Shown one piece after another: positions 1-6,861 of a DNA stretch of 64,000 nt; positions within the stretch are counted from its first letter, which is position 1, and each line of letters begins with the position of its first letter. Source of the DNA: Paenibacillus glacialis (lineage in GTDB: Bacteria; Bacillota; Bacilli; Paenibacillales; Paenibacillaceae); assembly GCF_001637205.1 (NCBI RefSeq), contig NZ_LVJH01000003.1, positions 1 through 64,000 of the forward strand, written 5' to 3'. A program made the position numbers and the translations under genes. The notes below the pieces were generated by a model that saw nothing but the letters and a program-made list of their open reading frames with translations, was not told the DNA's origin and ran no database searches.

Positions 1-20
1 AAGTCCTCTCGCCGGCACCA
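1..20 (+). tRNA. tRNA-Thr, 3' end only
   Basis: The window opens inside a tRNA. The T-arm 3' side is followed by the acceptor strand GCCGGCA and an encoded CCA at 18-20. The sequence matches the 3' end of Bacillus-type tRNA-Thr(TGT) as I remember it. The anticodon lies outside the window, so the identity is by resemblance only. Confidence 0.7.
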
Positions 21-86
21 TATTACATTAGAAAGATCCCAAGGGATGTTAGTGATTAGTTAATTCCTATTTCTCTAGCTATTTAT

Positions 87-159
87 GGGTCATTAGCTCA
101 GTTGGTAGAGCACCTGACTCTTAATCAGGGTGTCGAAGGTTCAAGCCCTTCATGACCCA
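87..159 (+). tRNA. tRNA-Lys (anticodon CTT)
   Basis: Full cloverleaf of 73 nt. The acceptor GGGTCAT (87-93) pairs with ATGACCC (152-158), with discriminator A159. The anticodon loop is CTCTTAA within the CTGAC...GTCAG-like stem, giving anticodon CTT, which reads AAG. The D-loop (AGCTCAGTTGGTAGAGC) and T-loop (GGTTCAAGCC) are standard. CCA is not encoded. It is the second tRNA of the cluster, 66 nt after the Thr fragment. Confidence 0.96.
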
Positions 160-175
160 TTTTATTATATGTAAT

Positions 176-250
176 GCGGACGTGGCTCAGCGGTAGAGCA
201 TCGCCTTGCCAAGGCGAGGGTCGCGGGTTCGATTCCCGTCGTCCGCTCCA
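176..250 (+). tRNA. tRNA-Gly (anticodon GCC)
   Basis: The acceptor GCGGACG pairs with CGTCCGC, and CCA is encoded at 248-250. The anticodon stem-loop TCGCCTTGCCAAGGCGA gives GCC, reading GGC/GGT. It is 16 nt downstream of tRNA-Lys and probably on the same transcript. Confidence 0.97.
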
Positions 251-265
251 TTTCCTTTTGATTTA

Positions 266-342
266 GCGCCCATAGCTCAGCTGGATAGAGCGTTTGACTT
301 CGAATCAAAAGGCCGGGAGTTCGAATCTCTCTGGGCGCACCA
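266..342 (+). tRNA. tRNA-Arg (anticodon TCG)
   Basis: The acceptor GCGCCCA pairs with TGGGCGC (332-338), discriminator A339, and CCA is encoded at 340-342. The anticodon loop ACTTCGAA gives TCG, reading CGA. Bacillota usually read CGN with tRNA-Arg(ACG), so a TCG isoacceptor is a supplementary species. Confidence 0.95.
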
Positions 343-351
343 TTATGACTT

Positions 352-425
352 CGGGACGTAGCTCAGCTTGGTAGAGCACCTGGTTTGGGTCCAGGGGGTC
401 GCATGTTCAAATCGTGTCGTCCCGA
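352..425 (+). tRNA. tRNA-Pro (anticodon TGG)
   Basis: The acceptor CGGGACG pairs with CGTCCCG (418-424), discriminator A425, no encoded CCA. The anticodon stem CCTGG/CCAGG encloses loop TTTGGGT, so the anticodon is TGG, reading CCN. The C1-G72 pair is typical of bacterial tRNA-Pro. Confidence 0.96.
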
Positions 426-437
426 TTCTTCTTTTAT

Positions 438-508
438 GCGGGTGTAGTTCAATGGTAGAACTTCAGCCTTCCAAGCTGATAGCGTGGGTTCGATTCCCAT
501 CACCCGCT
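438..508 (+). tRNA. tRNA-Gly (anticodon TCC)
   Basis: The acceptor GCGGGTG pairs with CACCCGC (501-507), discriminator T508, no encoded CCA, 71 nt. The anticodon loop CTTCCAA gives TCC, reading GGA/GGG. It is the last gene of the cluster, followed at once by a strong terminator. Confidence 0.96.
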
Positions 509-520
509 TTATAGTTTCAG

Positions 521-552
521 ACAAAAATAACCCTATATAGGGTTATTTTTGT
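521..552. terminator. Rho-independent terminator closing the tRNA cluster
   Basis: Near-perfect palindrome: ACAAAAATAACCC, loop TATA, then its complement, rich in T at the 3' side and followed by GTTTTTAT. The A/T-rich arms on both sides would let it work in both directions, for the tRNAs and for the convergent lipoprotein gene. Confidence 0.9.
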
Positions 553-610
553 TTTTATAAGTTATTAGCCAATTTGTGATTCATGAATGAGATTCAGTTA
601 CGTTGCGGTT

Positions 611-1102
611 TTATTTAGAACTAGGATCTCCTTGGGGTATTACAAGCAATCCTTTTTTCAACTCGATTTCTAAATCTACGCTACCACTAGTATTTTTCCC
701 TACAACCTTAATGAAATGGTCACCTTTAGAAAGGTGAAGTGATTCGAATTGCTGCTTATCATCGATTTCTAAGACAATACTGTTTACAATATTGTCTGGC
801 GTAACATGAATGATTTTGAAATCTCCCTTTTTAGTTGCCACGTTCACTTTCATATTAGTCCCCACATCGCCATCACTATTAATCTTCCAAATGGTATATA
901 CACCAGAGAATCCAGCATATTTCAAATTAGCCTTTGAATCAGATATGTGTCCTGTGTTACTAGAAAAGGTGTATGTGTCACCACTTTCAGCGAGTCTCTT
1001 ATTATCATCAAAAATCTTAATTTGACTATTAGAAGAGGTATTACAACCGCTTAATATAAGGATCAATAGCAATAATAACGATATTTTTGAGTACTTATTC
1101 AT
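611..1102 (-). CDS. Small predicted lipoprotein, function unknown
   Basis: 163 aa. The N-terminus (MNKYSK, then a leucine/isoleucine-rich stretch) ends in the lipobox LSGC with the lipidated cysteine at residue 20, so it should be exported and anchored to the outer face of the membrane. The remaining 140 residues are polar and look beta-rich, with alternating hydrophobic residues and many Ser/Thr/Asn. I recognise no family or catalytic motif. It stands alone, reading towards the terminator at 521-552. The start ATG is unambiguous because the signal peptide begins there. Confidence 0.8.
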   Translation of the reverse strand: MNKYSKISLLLLLILILSGCNTSSNSQIKIFDDNKRLAESGDTYTFSSNTGHISDSKANLKYAGFSGVYTIWKINSDGDVGTNMKVNVATKKGDFKIIHVTPDNIVNSIVLEIDDKQQFESLHLSKGDHFIKVVGKNTSGSVDLEIELKKGLLVIPQGDPSSK

Positions 1103-1282
1103 TTCTAGTCTCCTCTCGGAAATCGGTTATCTTAGAAATTATCTAATATTGTTTTCATAAGCATTTAATTACCATTATATTTAATTCTAGTCTTGCTATA
1201 TGTAATGGATATCAGCTTAATAAGTAAGATTGAGCCTTTATATTTCACTTTCAAAATTCAGAGTTAGTGTATTGTTCATGTT

Positions 1283-1395
1283 GTATTCTTGAAGAATTGT
1301 ACAAGAAGAAGAGCCCCTTTTGTAGTTTTTTTGTTTGCTCACCATCAAAACTACAAAAGTAAGAACTCTTTTCAGTTGCTAGTATTCTTGAAGAA
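1283..1395. repeat. Hairpin flanked by a 14-bp direct repeat
   Basis: GTATTCTTGAAGAA occurs at 1283-1296 and again at 1382-1395. Between them lies an inverted repeat, TTTTGTAGTTTT (1318-1329) against AAAACTACAAAA (1347-1358), with a weaker outer pairing AAGAG/CTCTT. The hairpin lies just past the end of the diaminopropionate operon and may end its transcription. The flanking direct repeats resemble the footprint of a small inserted element. Confidence 0.5.
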
Positions 1396-1417
1396 GGGCT
1401 ATGACGGTTTCAAGTAA

Positions 1418-2380
1418 TTAAAGGGAAACACCCACACCTAAACGATCTGCTTCGCGCAAATAGTAAGCTGCGATAGCTACATCGAAAGCGGCAAGTCCCA
1501 TGGGGTTGAAGAAGATAGATTCGTTGCTATCATAATCGGCGAAGCGGTTGGATATCACCATGTCACTTAATGTAAAAGTTGCTTCACGTGTCAGTCCGAG
1601 ATCTAAATGCAGCTGTTCGATATCTGTATTCTCACGACACACCTCATCCCAGTCGTCTACAAGGATGGCTTGTATGTCTCTGACGCTACGAGAGAGATAG
1701 TCTCTTAATGATACGTTAAGGAGTAGCATGCTAGATGGAGGTTTTTCATCAATATAACGTTTGTCGGATACCGTACAGGTGACAAATATATCAGAATTAC
1801 GGTATGCGTCACGCCAATTATTTGTAATCTCGGTTATTGGACGAAGCAGGGGATTGATAGTGTTCAGCTCTATCCCTTTTAAGTCGAATAGTGTAATTTG
1901 GCTAAGCTTGTTACCAAGCACGCTTGCGCACATAGAGGCATGAAGACGTCCAATGGGGCCCCATCCCACAATGCCTAATCTTGTAGATTCTAGCTTGCGA
2001 ACGGAGGCATAATGTTGAAGAACAAGACCACTGACGGCTGCTGTTCGAAGGCCGCTGAGCAGACTACTTTCGATGATAGCTAGAGGTCTTCCATTATTGG
2101 GGTCATTAAGGATCATCGTGCTATGCGCACGCGGAAGGCCTTTTCGCCAATTGTCGGGATAACTTGCAATCCATTTGATTCCGCACATCTCAATTTCTCC
2201 ACCAACGAAGGCTGGCATGGCAATAATCCGTTTGGACGGTTCGCGAAATCGTAAGTAAGGCTTAATAGGCTGAGAATAGTCACCCTTGTCTAAAGTACGA
2301 ACAGTGGTCTCAATAACACCGATAAGATTAGCCCAATCGATCCCAATGGTTGTAATATGTTCGTCGTTTAAATATTTCAT
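1418..2380 (-). CDS. sbnB: SbnB-like 2,3-diaminopropionate synthase subunit (ornithine cyclodeaminase family)
   Basis: 320 aa, the usual length for the ornithine cyclodeaminase/mu-crystallin family. A Rossmann motif (GIVGWGPIGRLH, about residues 137-148) binds NAD. The SbnB branch oxidises the adduct N-(1-amino-1-carboxy-2-ethyl)-glutamate made by SbnA, releasing L-2,3-diaminopropionate and 2-oxoglutarate. Its ATG overlaps the stop of the upstream sbnA-like gene as ATGA (2377-2380), implying translational coupling. Orientation and adjacency to sbnA make SbnB far more likely than a true ornithine cyclodeaminase. Substrate assignment is inference from family and context. Confidence 0.82.
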   Translation of the reverse strand: MKYLNDEHITTIGIDWANLIGVIETTVRTLDKGDYSQPIKPYLRFREPSKRIIAMPAFVGGEIEMCGIKWIASYPDNWRKGLPRAHSTMILNDPNNGRPLAIIESSLLSGLRTAAVSGLVLQHYASVRKLESTRLGIVGWGPIGRLHASMCASVLGNKLSQITLFDLKGIELNTINPLLRPITEITNNWRDAYRNSDIFVTCTVSDKRYIDEKPPSSMLLLNVSLRDYLSRSVRDIQAILVDDWDEVCRENTDIEQLHLDLGLTREATFTLSDMVISNRFADYDSNESIFFNPMGLAAFDVAIAAYYLREADRLGVGVSL

Positions 2381-3360
2381 ATCTTATCAACCAGAGAATC
2401 GATATGATATTTATTCAATTCGTGTTCGACCCAAGCTGGGCTATACACGGTGTTCAAATAACGTTCACCGCGATCAGGTAATATAGCGACACATGTAGAA
2501 CCTAGGGGGATAGATGGCGCCATTTGTTGAATGGCTGCAATGACTCCTCCGGATGAGGCACCTGCCATGATGGATTCGTAATGGACAAGATCAAGACATC
2601 CGTTCACACACGCTTTATCAGAAACATGAATGACCATATCCGCGATATCTGGATGATAAAGTGCAGGTACTATCCCGGCTCCAAGGCCTGGGAAATGCCG
2701 TGGACCTTTTTCGCCTCCAAAAATAATGCTACCCTCCGCATCTACTGCTACAATTCTCGTTGTAAGTTTGTTGTTGCGGATATATTCCACACAGCCCCGG
2801 ATGGTACCACAAGTACTGACTCCACAGAACAGGTAATCGATGTTACCTAGCGTGTTCATAATTTCAGGCATCGTCGTAAGTTCATGCGCGCGGTAGTTGT
2901 CTGGATTACCGTATTGATTGGTCCAATAACTGTGTGGAATATCTCGAAGTAGTTCGTTAACCCGACGTATGCGAGCAGGGAGAAATTCAGCTGTTTCGAC
3001 ATCCTTATGAGTCACTAGGTCGATCTCCCCACCGAAACTGCGAATGATGGCCTTGTGCTGTTCGGTTGTACGAGGGTCAACGACGCAAATGAATCGTAGA
3101 CCTAAATAACGACAAACGTGAGCTAGACTTATGCCTAAATTGCCTGAACTAGATTCAATAACAACTGAATTGTCATGAAGCTCCCCTCGTTTGATCGCTT
3201 CACGAATCATATTGAGTGCAGATCGATCTTTGGAGCTCCCCCCTAGATTCATCATTTCGAGCTTACCGAACACATCGAAAGATTCCTGTTCGAACAATCG
3301 GCGAAGTGGGATCAATGGCGTGGATCCAATGGTATGAAAAATACCCTCATCAATGTTCAC
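2377..3360 (-). CDS. sbnA: SbnA-like 2,3-diaminopropionate biosynthesis enzyme (PLP, cysteine-synthase fold)
   Basis: 327 aa fold-type II PLP enzyme. The PLP lysine is in GGSSKDRSA (K44) and the Asn/Ser loop SSGNLG follows at about 90; a second glycine-rich phosphate loop, GVSTCGT, is near 178. SbnA uses O-phospho-L-serine and L-glutamate to form the adduct that SbnB oxidises. The start is GTG at 3360, overlapping the TAG of the ligase gene by one base, with AGAGGTG about 9 nt upstream. The pair SbnA-SbnB is known from staphyloferrin B, zwittermicin and other diaminopropionate-containing natural products; here no NRPS or siderophore synthetase is adjacent. Confidence 0.85.
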   Translation of the reverse strand: MNIDEGIFHTIGSTPLIPLRRLFEQESFDVFGKLEMMNLGGSSKDRSALNMIREAIKRGELHDNSVVIESSSGNLGISLAHVCRYLGLRFICVVDPRTTEQHKAIIRSFGGEIDLVTHKDVETAEFLPARIRRVNELLRDIPHSYWTNQYGNPDNYRAHELTTMPEIMNTLGNIDYLFCGVSTCGTIRGCVEYIRNNKLTTRIVAVDAEGSIIFGGEKGPRHFPGLGAGIVPALYHPDIADMVIHVSDKACVNGCLDLVHYESIMAGASSGGVIAAIQQMAPSIPLGSTCVAILPDRGERYLNTVYSPAWVEHELNKYHIDSLVDKI

Positions 3361-4604
3361 TAGAGCACCTCTTTACTGTTGTGGATTCTTTTTAATTTAA
3401 CGGCATTCCTATGTTGTGAATCGTCGAAAATGACATGTGTGACTCGTATTTCTTCTAATAATCCATTCTGAATCATGATGCCGATCTCAGGGATTCGATG
3501 TGTAATATCGTGTTTAACGGCTTCTAGGATATGGGGATCCAAGGATACCGATTTATTGATAATTTGTATGGTCAAAAGATTATTCGACGTCAGCACTTTA
3601 ATGCTCGCATCTTGAACGTGTTGAAATACAACATCTTCAATGTCGTAAATGCTGATTTTCTCCCCATGCTTGAGTTCACTGCCTACTCTTCTAACAATGT
3701 TTCGAAAACTTTGTCTCGATTGTCCGTCTACCATGACCGGTTGGAAATCACGCACAACATCATATGTGACGAACCGAATGGCTGGAAACATATCACGGAC
3801 AGTAGAAGTTAGTACAAGCACTCGCTCATCATCTGCTAATTCCAATTCATGAATACCTAATTCTTGTGGTGTGAGTCCTTCAGCTATAATCCCATCCACT
3901 ACGATGTATCGATCAAGCTCATGATTGTAATGTGCAATCGTTCCGATCTCGATGGAGCCGTAGGTATCTGTGATATCCCCTTTTTCTAGACCTAGTCGCT
4001 CTGCAACACGTTGTTGCCAAGTAAGAGATGCTACCTCTCCAACAAGAATGACCTTACGAATACCGTAAGATACTGGGTTATCCGCGGCCATTAGAATACG
4101 GTCAAGAATAGAAGGCATAGTGTATAACACGTCAGGTCTAAATGTGGCAAGCCGTTCTAAATGCTGTTCAATCGGCAATTGAAATGAAACGGTCTCGACT
4201 TCAAACCCTAACCGGCTGAATATAACTTCGGCAGTAGCTGCAGCATGACCTGTTCCCATATCGACCAACGCTCGGATGGCTTGATAATTATGAAGAATAA
4301 CATCTAGAACTTCTGTTTTGATTCGAATATAGCTATCTTCATCCTGTTCAGAATAATAGATGTTCTTTCTAAGATTACGGCTTGTTCCAGATGTTTGATA
4401 ACGGTGTAAGTCAAGACGTTGTTCGAATGGATGATCGCAAATATAGTAATGCTCCTCCAGCACAGTGGAGGTCAGAAGAGGGAGATCTTCAAGTTGTTGA
4501 ACTATCGTATCTTCATAATGAGTTGTCGTACGTAGGACTTGGTACCATCCAAAATGTTCGCATGTGCGCTGAATAAGTTGTGCTAATTCATCGTTAATAC
4601 GCAT
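3360..4604 (-). CDS. Adenylate-forming ligase of the PaaK / coenzyme F390 synthetase type
   Basis: 414 aa from the ATG at 4604, which has GGAGGA 6 nt upstream; an upstream in-frame ATG at 4646 lacks a good site. The segment YQTSGTSRN (about residues 70-78) is the phosphate-binding loop of ANL enzymes, and DTYGSIEIG (about 215-223) matches the YG.TE motif that holds AMP. Length and motif spacing fit the short phenylacetate-CoA ligase-like group. It would activate a carboxylic acid as an acyl-adenylate. As first gene of the sbnA-sbnB operon it probably activates diaminopropionate or a partner acid. The substrate is unknown. Confidence 0.72.
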   Translation of the reverse strand: MRINDELAQLIQRTCEHFGWYQVLRTTTHYEDTIVQQLEDLPLLTSTVLEEHYYICDHPFEQRLDLHRYQTSGTSRNLRKNIYYSEQDEDSYIRIKTEVLDVILHNYQAIRALVDMGTGHAAATAEVIFSRLGFEVETVSFQLPIEQHLERLATFRPDVLYTMPSILDRILMAADNPVSYGIRKVILVGEVASLTWQQRVAERLGLEKGDITDTYGSIEIGTIAHYNHELDRYIVVDGIIAEGLTPQELGIHELELADDERVLVLTSTVRDMFPAIRFVTYDVVRDFQPVMVDGQSRQSFRNIVRRVGSELKHGEKISIYDIEDVVFQHVQDASIKVLTSNNLLTIQIINKSVSLDPHILEAVKHDITHRIPEIGIMIQNGLLEEIRVTHVIFDDSQHRNAVKLKRIHNSKEVL

Positions 4605-4764
4605 GATTGATCCTCCGTAAGTCTTGATGATATACCTTATGTGCATTTATCAATGTAGGTTCATCTATAGGCAAAAAAAATGAGCAAACTTAATCACCTA
4701 AGGTGGCTATAAACCATAAATTAATAGGTAGCGTTCGAATGTTTATGAGAAGGAGAAACTGCGA

Positions 4765-5565
4765 ATGAACCGAACCATGAAATATGTATCAAGTAAGCTC
4801 GTGAAGACGAAAGTCCTATTACAGAACCCCGCTTTAATTACTAATGTACCTCGTACGGCAGGCTTAACTAGCGATAGACTATTGAATATGTTGAATCGTT
4901 ACAAGATGGTATATATCAAGCCAGTGTGTGGATCACTTGGAATTGGGGTAATAAGAGTTGAGCAGAAGGGTGCGCAATATCGTTATCGCGAAGAGATGAA
5001 CACATATACCTTTAGAACATTCCAGCAGATGTACCTGTCCATTCAACGTCGAATTGGTAGTAAGCCCTATTTGGTGCAGAAAGGGATTGTTATGCTGAAG
5101 CATAACAATCGTCCGTTCGATTTCCGAGTTATGGTACAGAGGAACGATAAGGGGATATGGGAGTGTACAGGTGTCGCTGCTAGACTAGCACATCCGAAGA
5201 GGGCTGTTACGAACGGAAGCCAAGGCGGTACCATTTATGCAGCAGAAGAGATACTAAGTAAGGTTGCGGACATCACGAAGGCGCAGAATCTGGTTAAAAA
5301 GATGAAGGAAATAGGGTTAAAGACAGCTAATCAATTCGGCACTTCATATCCAGCAATGAACGAGCTTGGCTTGGATATTGCTGTTGATCGAGATCTGCGG
5401 TTATGGATTCTTGAAGTGAACACGAGACCGGATCCTTGTCCGTTCACGAAGTTGTCGGATTCTAGCATGATTGAGACCATAGTGAAATATGCTAAAGAAT
5501 ATGGCAGGGTATATGAATTGAAATGCAATAAAGCGAAAAAATCTGCTCCTACTTCAAAGCTATAG
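4765..5565 (+). CDS. ATP-grasp protein of the YheC/YheD (spore-coat-associated) type
   Basis: 266 aa, start ATG preceded by GAGAAGGAG. The motif YIKPVCGSLGIGVIRV (about residues 50-65) is the ATP-grasp lysine/glycine-rich region. DFRVMVQRN (about 118-126) and WILEVNTRPDP (about 213-223) carry the ATP/Mg residues (D, E and N), as in YheC/YheD proteins. These are abundant in Paenibacillaceae and associated with endospore coats; ATP-grasp enzymes generally ligate a carboxylate to an amine through an acyl-phosphate. It is divergent from the ligase-sbnA-sbnB operon with a 160-bp shared promoter region, so a role in using diaminopropionate is possible but unproven. Confidence 0.8.
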   Translation: MNRTMKYVSSKLVKTKVLLQNPALITNVPRTAGLTSDRLLNMLNRYKMVYIKPVCGSLGIGVIRVEQKGAQYRYREEMNTYTFRTFQQMYLSIQRRIGSKPYLVQKGIVMLKHNNRPFDFRVMVQRNDKGIWECTGVAARLAHPKRAVTNGSQGGTIYAAEEILSKVADITKAQNLVKKMKEIGLKTANQFGTSYPAMNELGLDIAVDRDLRLWILEVNTRPDPCPFTKLSDSSMIETIVKYAKEYGRVYELKCNKAKKSAPTSKL

Positions 5566-5589
5566 AATGATTTGAATTTATGTATTTTT

Positions 5590-5653
5590 GTGTAAGTTCT
5601 AACTTATTGTCGACGCTAGTTTCCTTGCTCTGACAATAAGGGCTTATTTACAC
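5590..5653. repeat. Nested imperfect palindrome after the ATP-grasp gene
   Basis: CTTATTGTC (5603-5611) pairs with GACAATAAG (5632-5640), inside GTGTAA (5590-5595) and TTACAC (5648-5653). No T-tract follows, so a simple terminator is unlikely. The 375-bp gap 5566-5941 contains this and the next palindrome but no gene that I can see. Confidence 0.6.
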
Positions 5654-5774
5654 CAATTATTGCCCGGAAAATATAAAGTTCGTCAGAGGATGAAGAAATA
5701 GAGAGAAATAAGGTTGCCATAGTTGAATATGTGCTGAATTGTTTGTCTATAATGGTTAATTATGGTATTTTTAA

Positions 5775-5822
5775 TTCTAACATGATAGAGAAAGTGAGGT
5801 TGCGTCCTCTATCATGTTAGAA
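5775..5822. repeat. Perfect 16-bp inverted repeat with 16-nt loop
   Basis: TTCTAACATGATAGAG at 5775-5790 is repeated exactly inverted at 5807-5822. No T-run follows on either side. It lies 120 bp upstream of the zinc-binding protein gene. It could be an operator, an RNA hairpin or part of a dispersed palindromic element. Confidence 0.75.
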
Positions 5823-5941
5823 GCTACATATGTTTAGGAATACGCTTTGAAATAGTTAGTGGTTGCTTTGCTAGAATTGATCGGAAACCATAGTTCCCGT
5901 CAAACGTAGTATTCAGCAAAAATATGTAAGGAGGAATATTA

Positions 5942-6244
5942 ATGAAGTGTCCAATCTGTGACGGTGTTAGGATGAGAGAAGTAGATAAGAATGGAATTCA
6001 TATAGATGTTTGTCCAGAATGCAAAGGTGTATGGTTAGATCGGGGGGAGCTAGATAAATTAATGTCTGGTGTACGTGAAGTACGCCAAGAGTACAATGAG
6101 TGGCACAATGATGATAGCAAAAGAGATCATGATAGGTACGAAGATGATAGCAAAAGAAATTATGATAGGCACTCGTCAGAGTATAACAAGCACAAACATA
6201 AAAAGAAGAATCCCGTTCTTGATATGTTGAGTGATCTATTCTAA
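5942..6244 (+). CDS. TFIIB-type zinc-ribbon protein
   Basis: 100 aa. The N-terminal half has CPIC (residues 3-6) and CPEC (24-27), followed by KGVWLDRGELDKLM. This is the diagnostic pattern of the zf-TFIIB family (two CxxC knuckles, then WLDxGEL). The C-terminal half is very polar (Asp, Lys, Arg, His), with an imperfect DDSKR-[DN]-[HY]-DR repeat. AAGGAGGAA lies just before the ATG. Members are small proteins of unknown function found in many bacteria. A terminator follows 17 bp after the stop. Confidence 0.88.
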   Translation: MKCPICDGVRMREVDKNGIHIDVCPECKGVWLDRGELDKLMSGVREVRQEYNEWHNDDSKRDHDRYEDDSKRNYDRHSSEYNKHKHKKKNPVLDMLSDLF

Positions 6245-6260
6245 AGGGATACACTGGACA

Positions 6261-6295
6261 ATAAAACCCCCAATCGATGCGATTGGGGGTTTTAT
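6261..6295 (+). terminator. Rho-independent terminator
   Basis: ATAAAACCCCCAATCG, loop ATG, then its exact complement, ending in TTTTATTG. It closes the zinc-ribbon gene and is symmetrical enough to work in both directions. Confidence 0.9.
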
Positions 6296-6448
6296 TGTAG
6301 GCAGATATCGTTGAAGTGGGCTATTTCAAAGGATTTTGCAGGACATGGAAACATTCAACCGCACACAAGTGTGGCGGATCGTGGTATAATAGACATATCA
6401 GTCATTTGGCTCATCGACTGAGTCATAAGAAAGGTTGATGATATTGAT

Positions 6449-6676
6449 ATGCAAGAATTTGAAGATTGGAATCAAAAAGTAAAAAAAACTTTCAATGCAA
6501 CTAGTAATGAAGCCGTATTAACCATTACCGAAGCTGGAAATTGGTTAGGTCTTACGAAGGATCAAATGAAAGTATATGTTGAGAAGAATAAACTGAATAA
6601 AATTCCAATTATGAGAAGCACGCATAGATATCTTTTACTCAAAAGTGAAATTGAACAAATTATAAAAAAAGCTTAA
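6449..6676 (+). CDS. Small helix-turn-helix protein (excisionase/MerR-like)
   Basis: 75 aa. Residues 22-75 contain LTITEAGNWLGLTKDQMKVYVEKNKL, a turn, then a basic beta-hairpin (IPIMRSTHRYLLLKSEIEQII). This is the layout of winged-helix excisionase-family DNA-binding domains (helix-turn-helix followed by a wing). The start ATG is weakly supported: AAGAAAGG is about 14 nt upstream. A small terminator follows. No phage or integrase gene is nearby, so a role as a true excisionase is unlikely. Confidence 0.65.
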   Translation: MQEFEDWNQKVKKTFNATSNEAVLTITEAGNWLGLTKDQMKVYVEKNKLNKIPIMRSTHRYLLLKSEIEQIIKKA

Positions 6677-6706
6677 TGATTCATTCCATAAATATAGAGA
6701 TAGTAT

Positions 6707-6736
6707 AAGGCACCAATTGAGGTGTCTTTTTATTTT
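6707..6736 (+). terminator. Short Rho-independent terminator
   Basis: GGCACC (6709-6714), loop AATTGA, GGTGTC (6721-6726, with one G-T pair), then TTTTTATTTT. It lies 33 bp after the helix-turn-helix gene. Confidence 0.75.
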
Positions 6737-6861
6737 GCATACATTTTCAGCAATGAAAAAAATAAAAAAGAAAAACATGGAAACTTTATGCCTAGGTATT
6801 GCGTCAAAGATAGTACGAAGATTGTTTCGAAATGAAAGTGAGATTAGGGAGGCTTAATTGA

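Noticed and set aside
6449..6676. Excisionase of a mobile element
   Set aside because: The fold fits, but no integrase, attachment repeat or phage gene is nearby.
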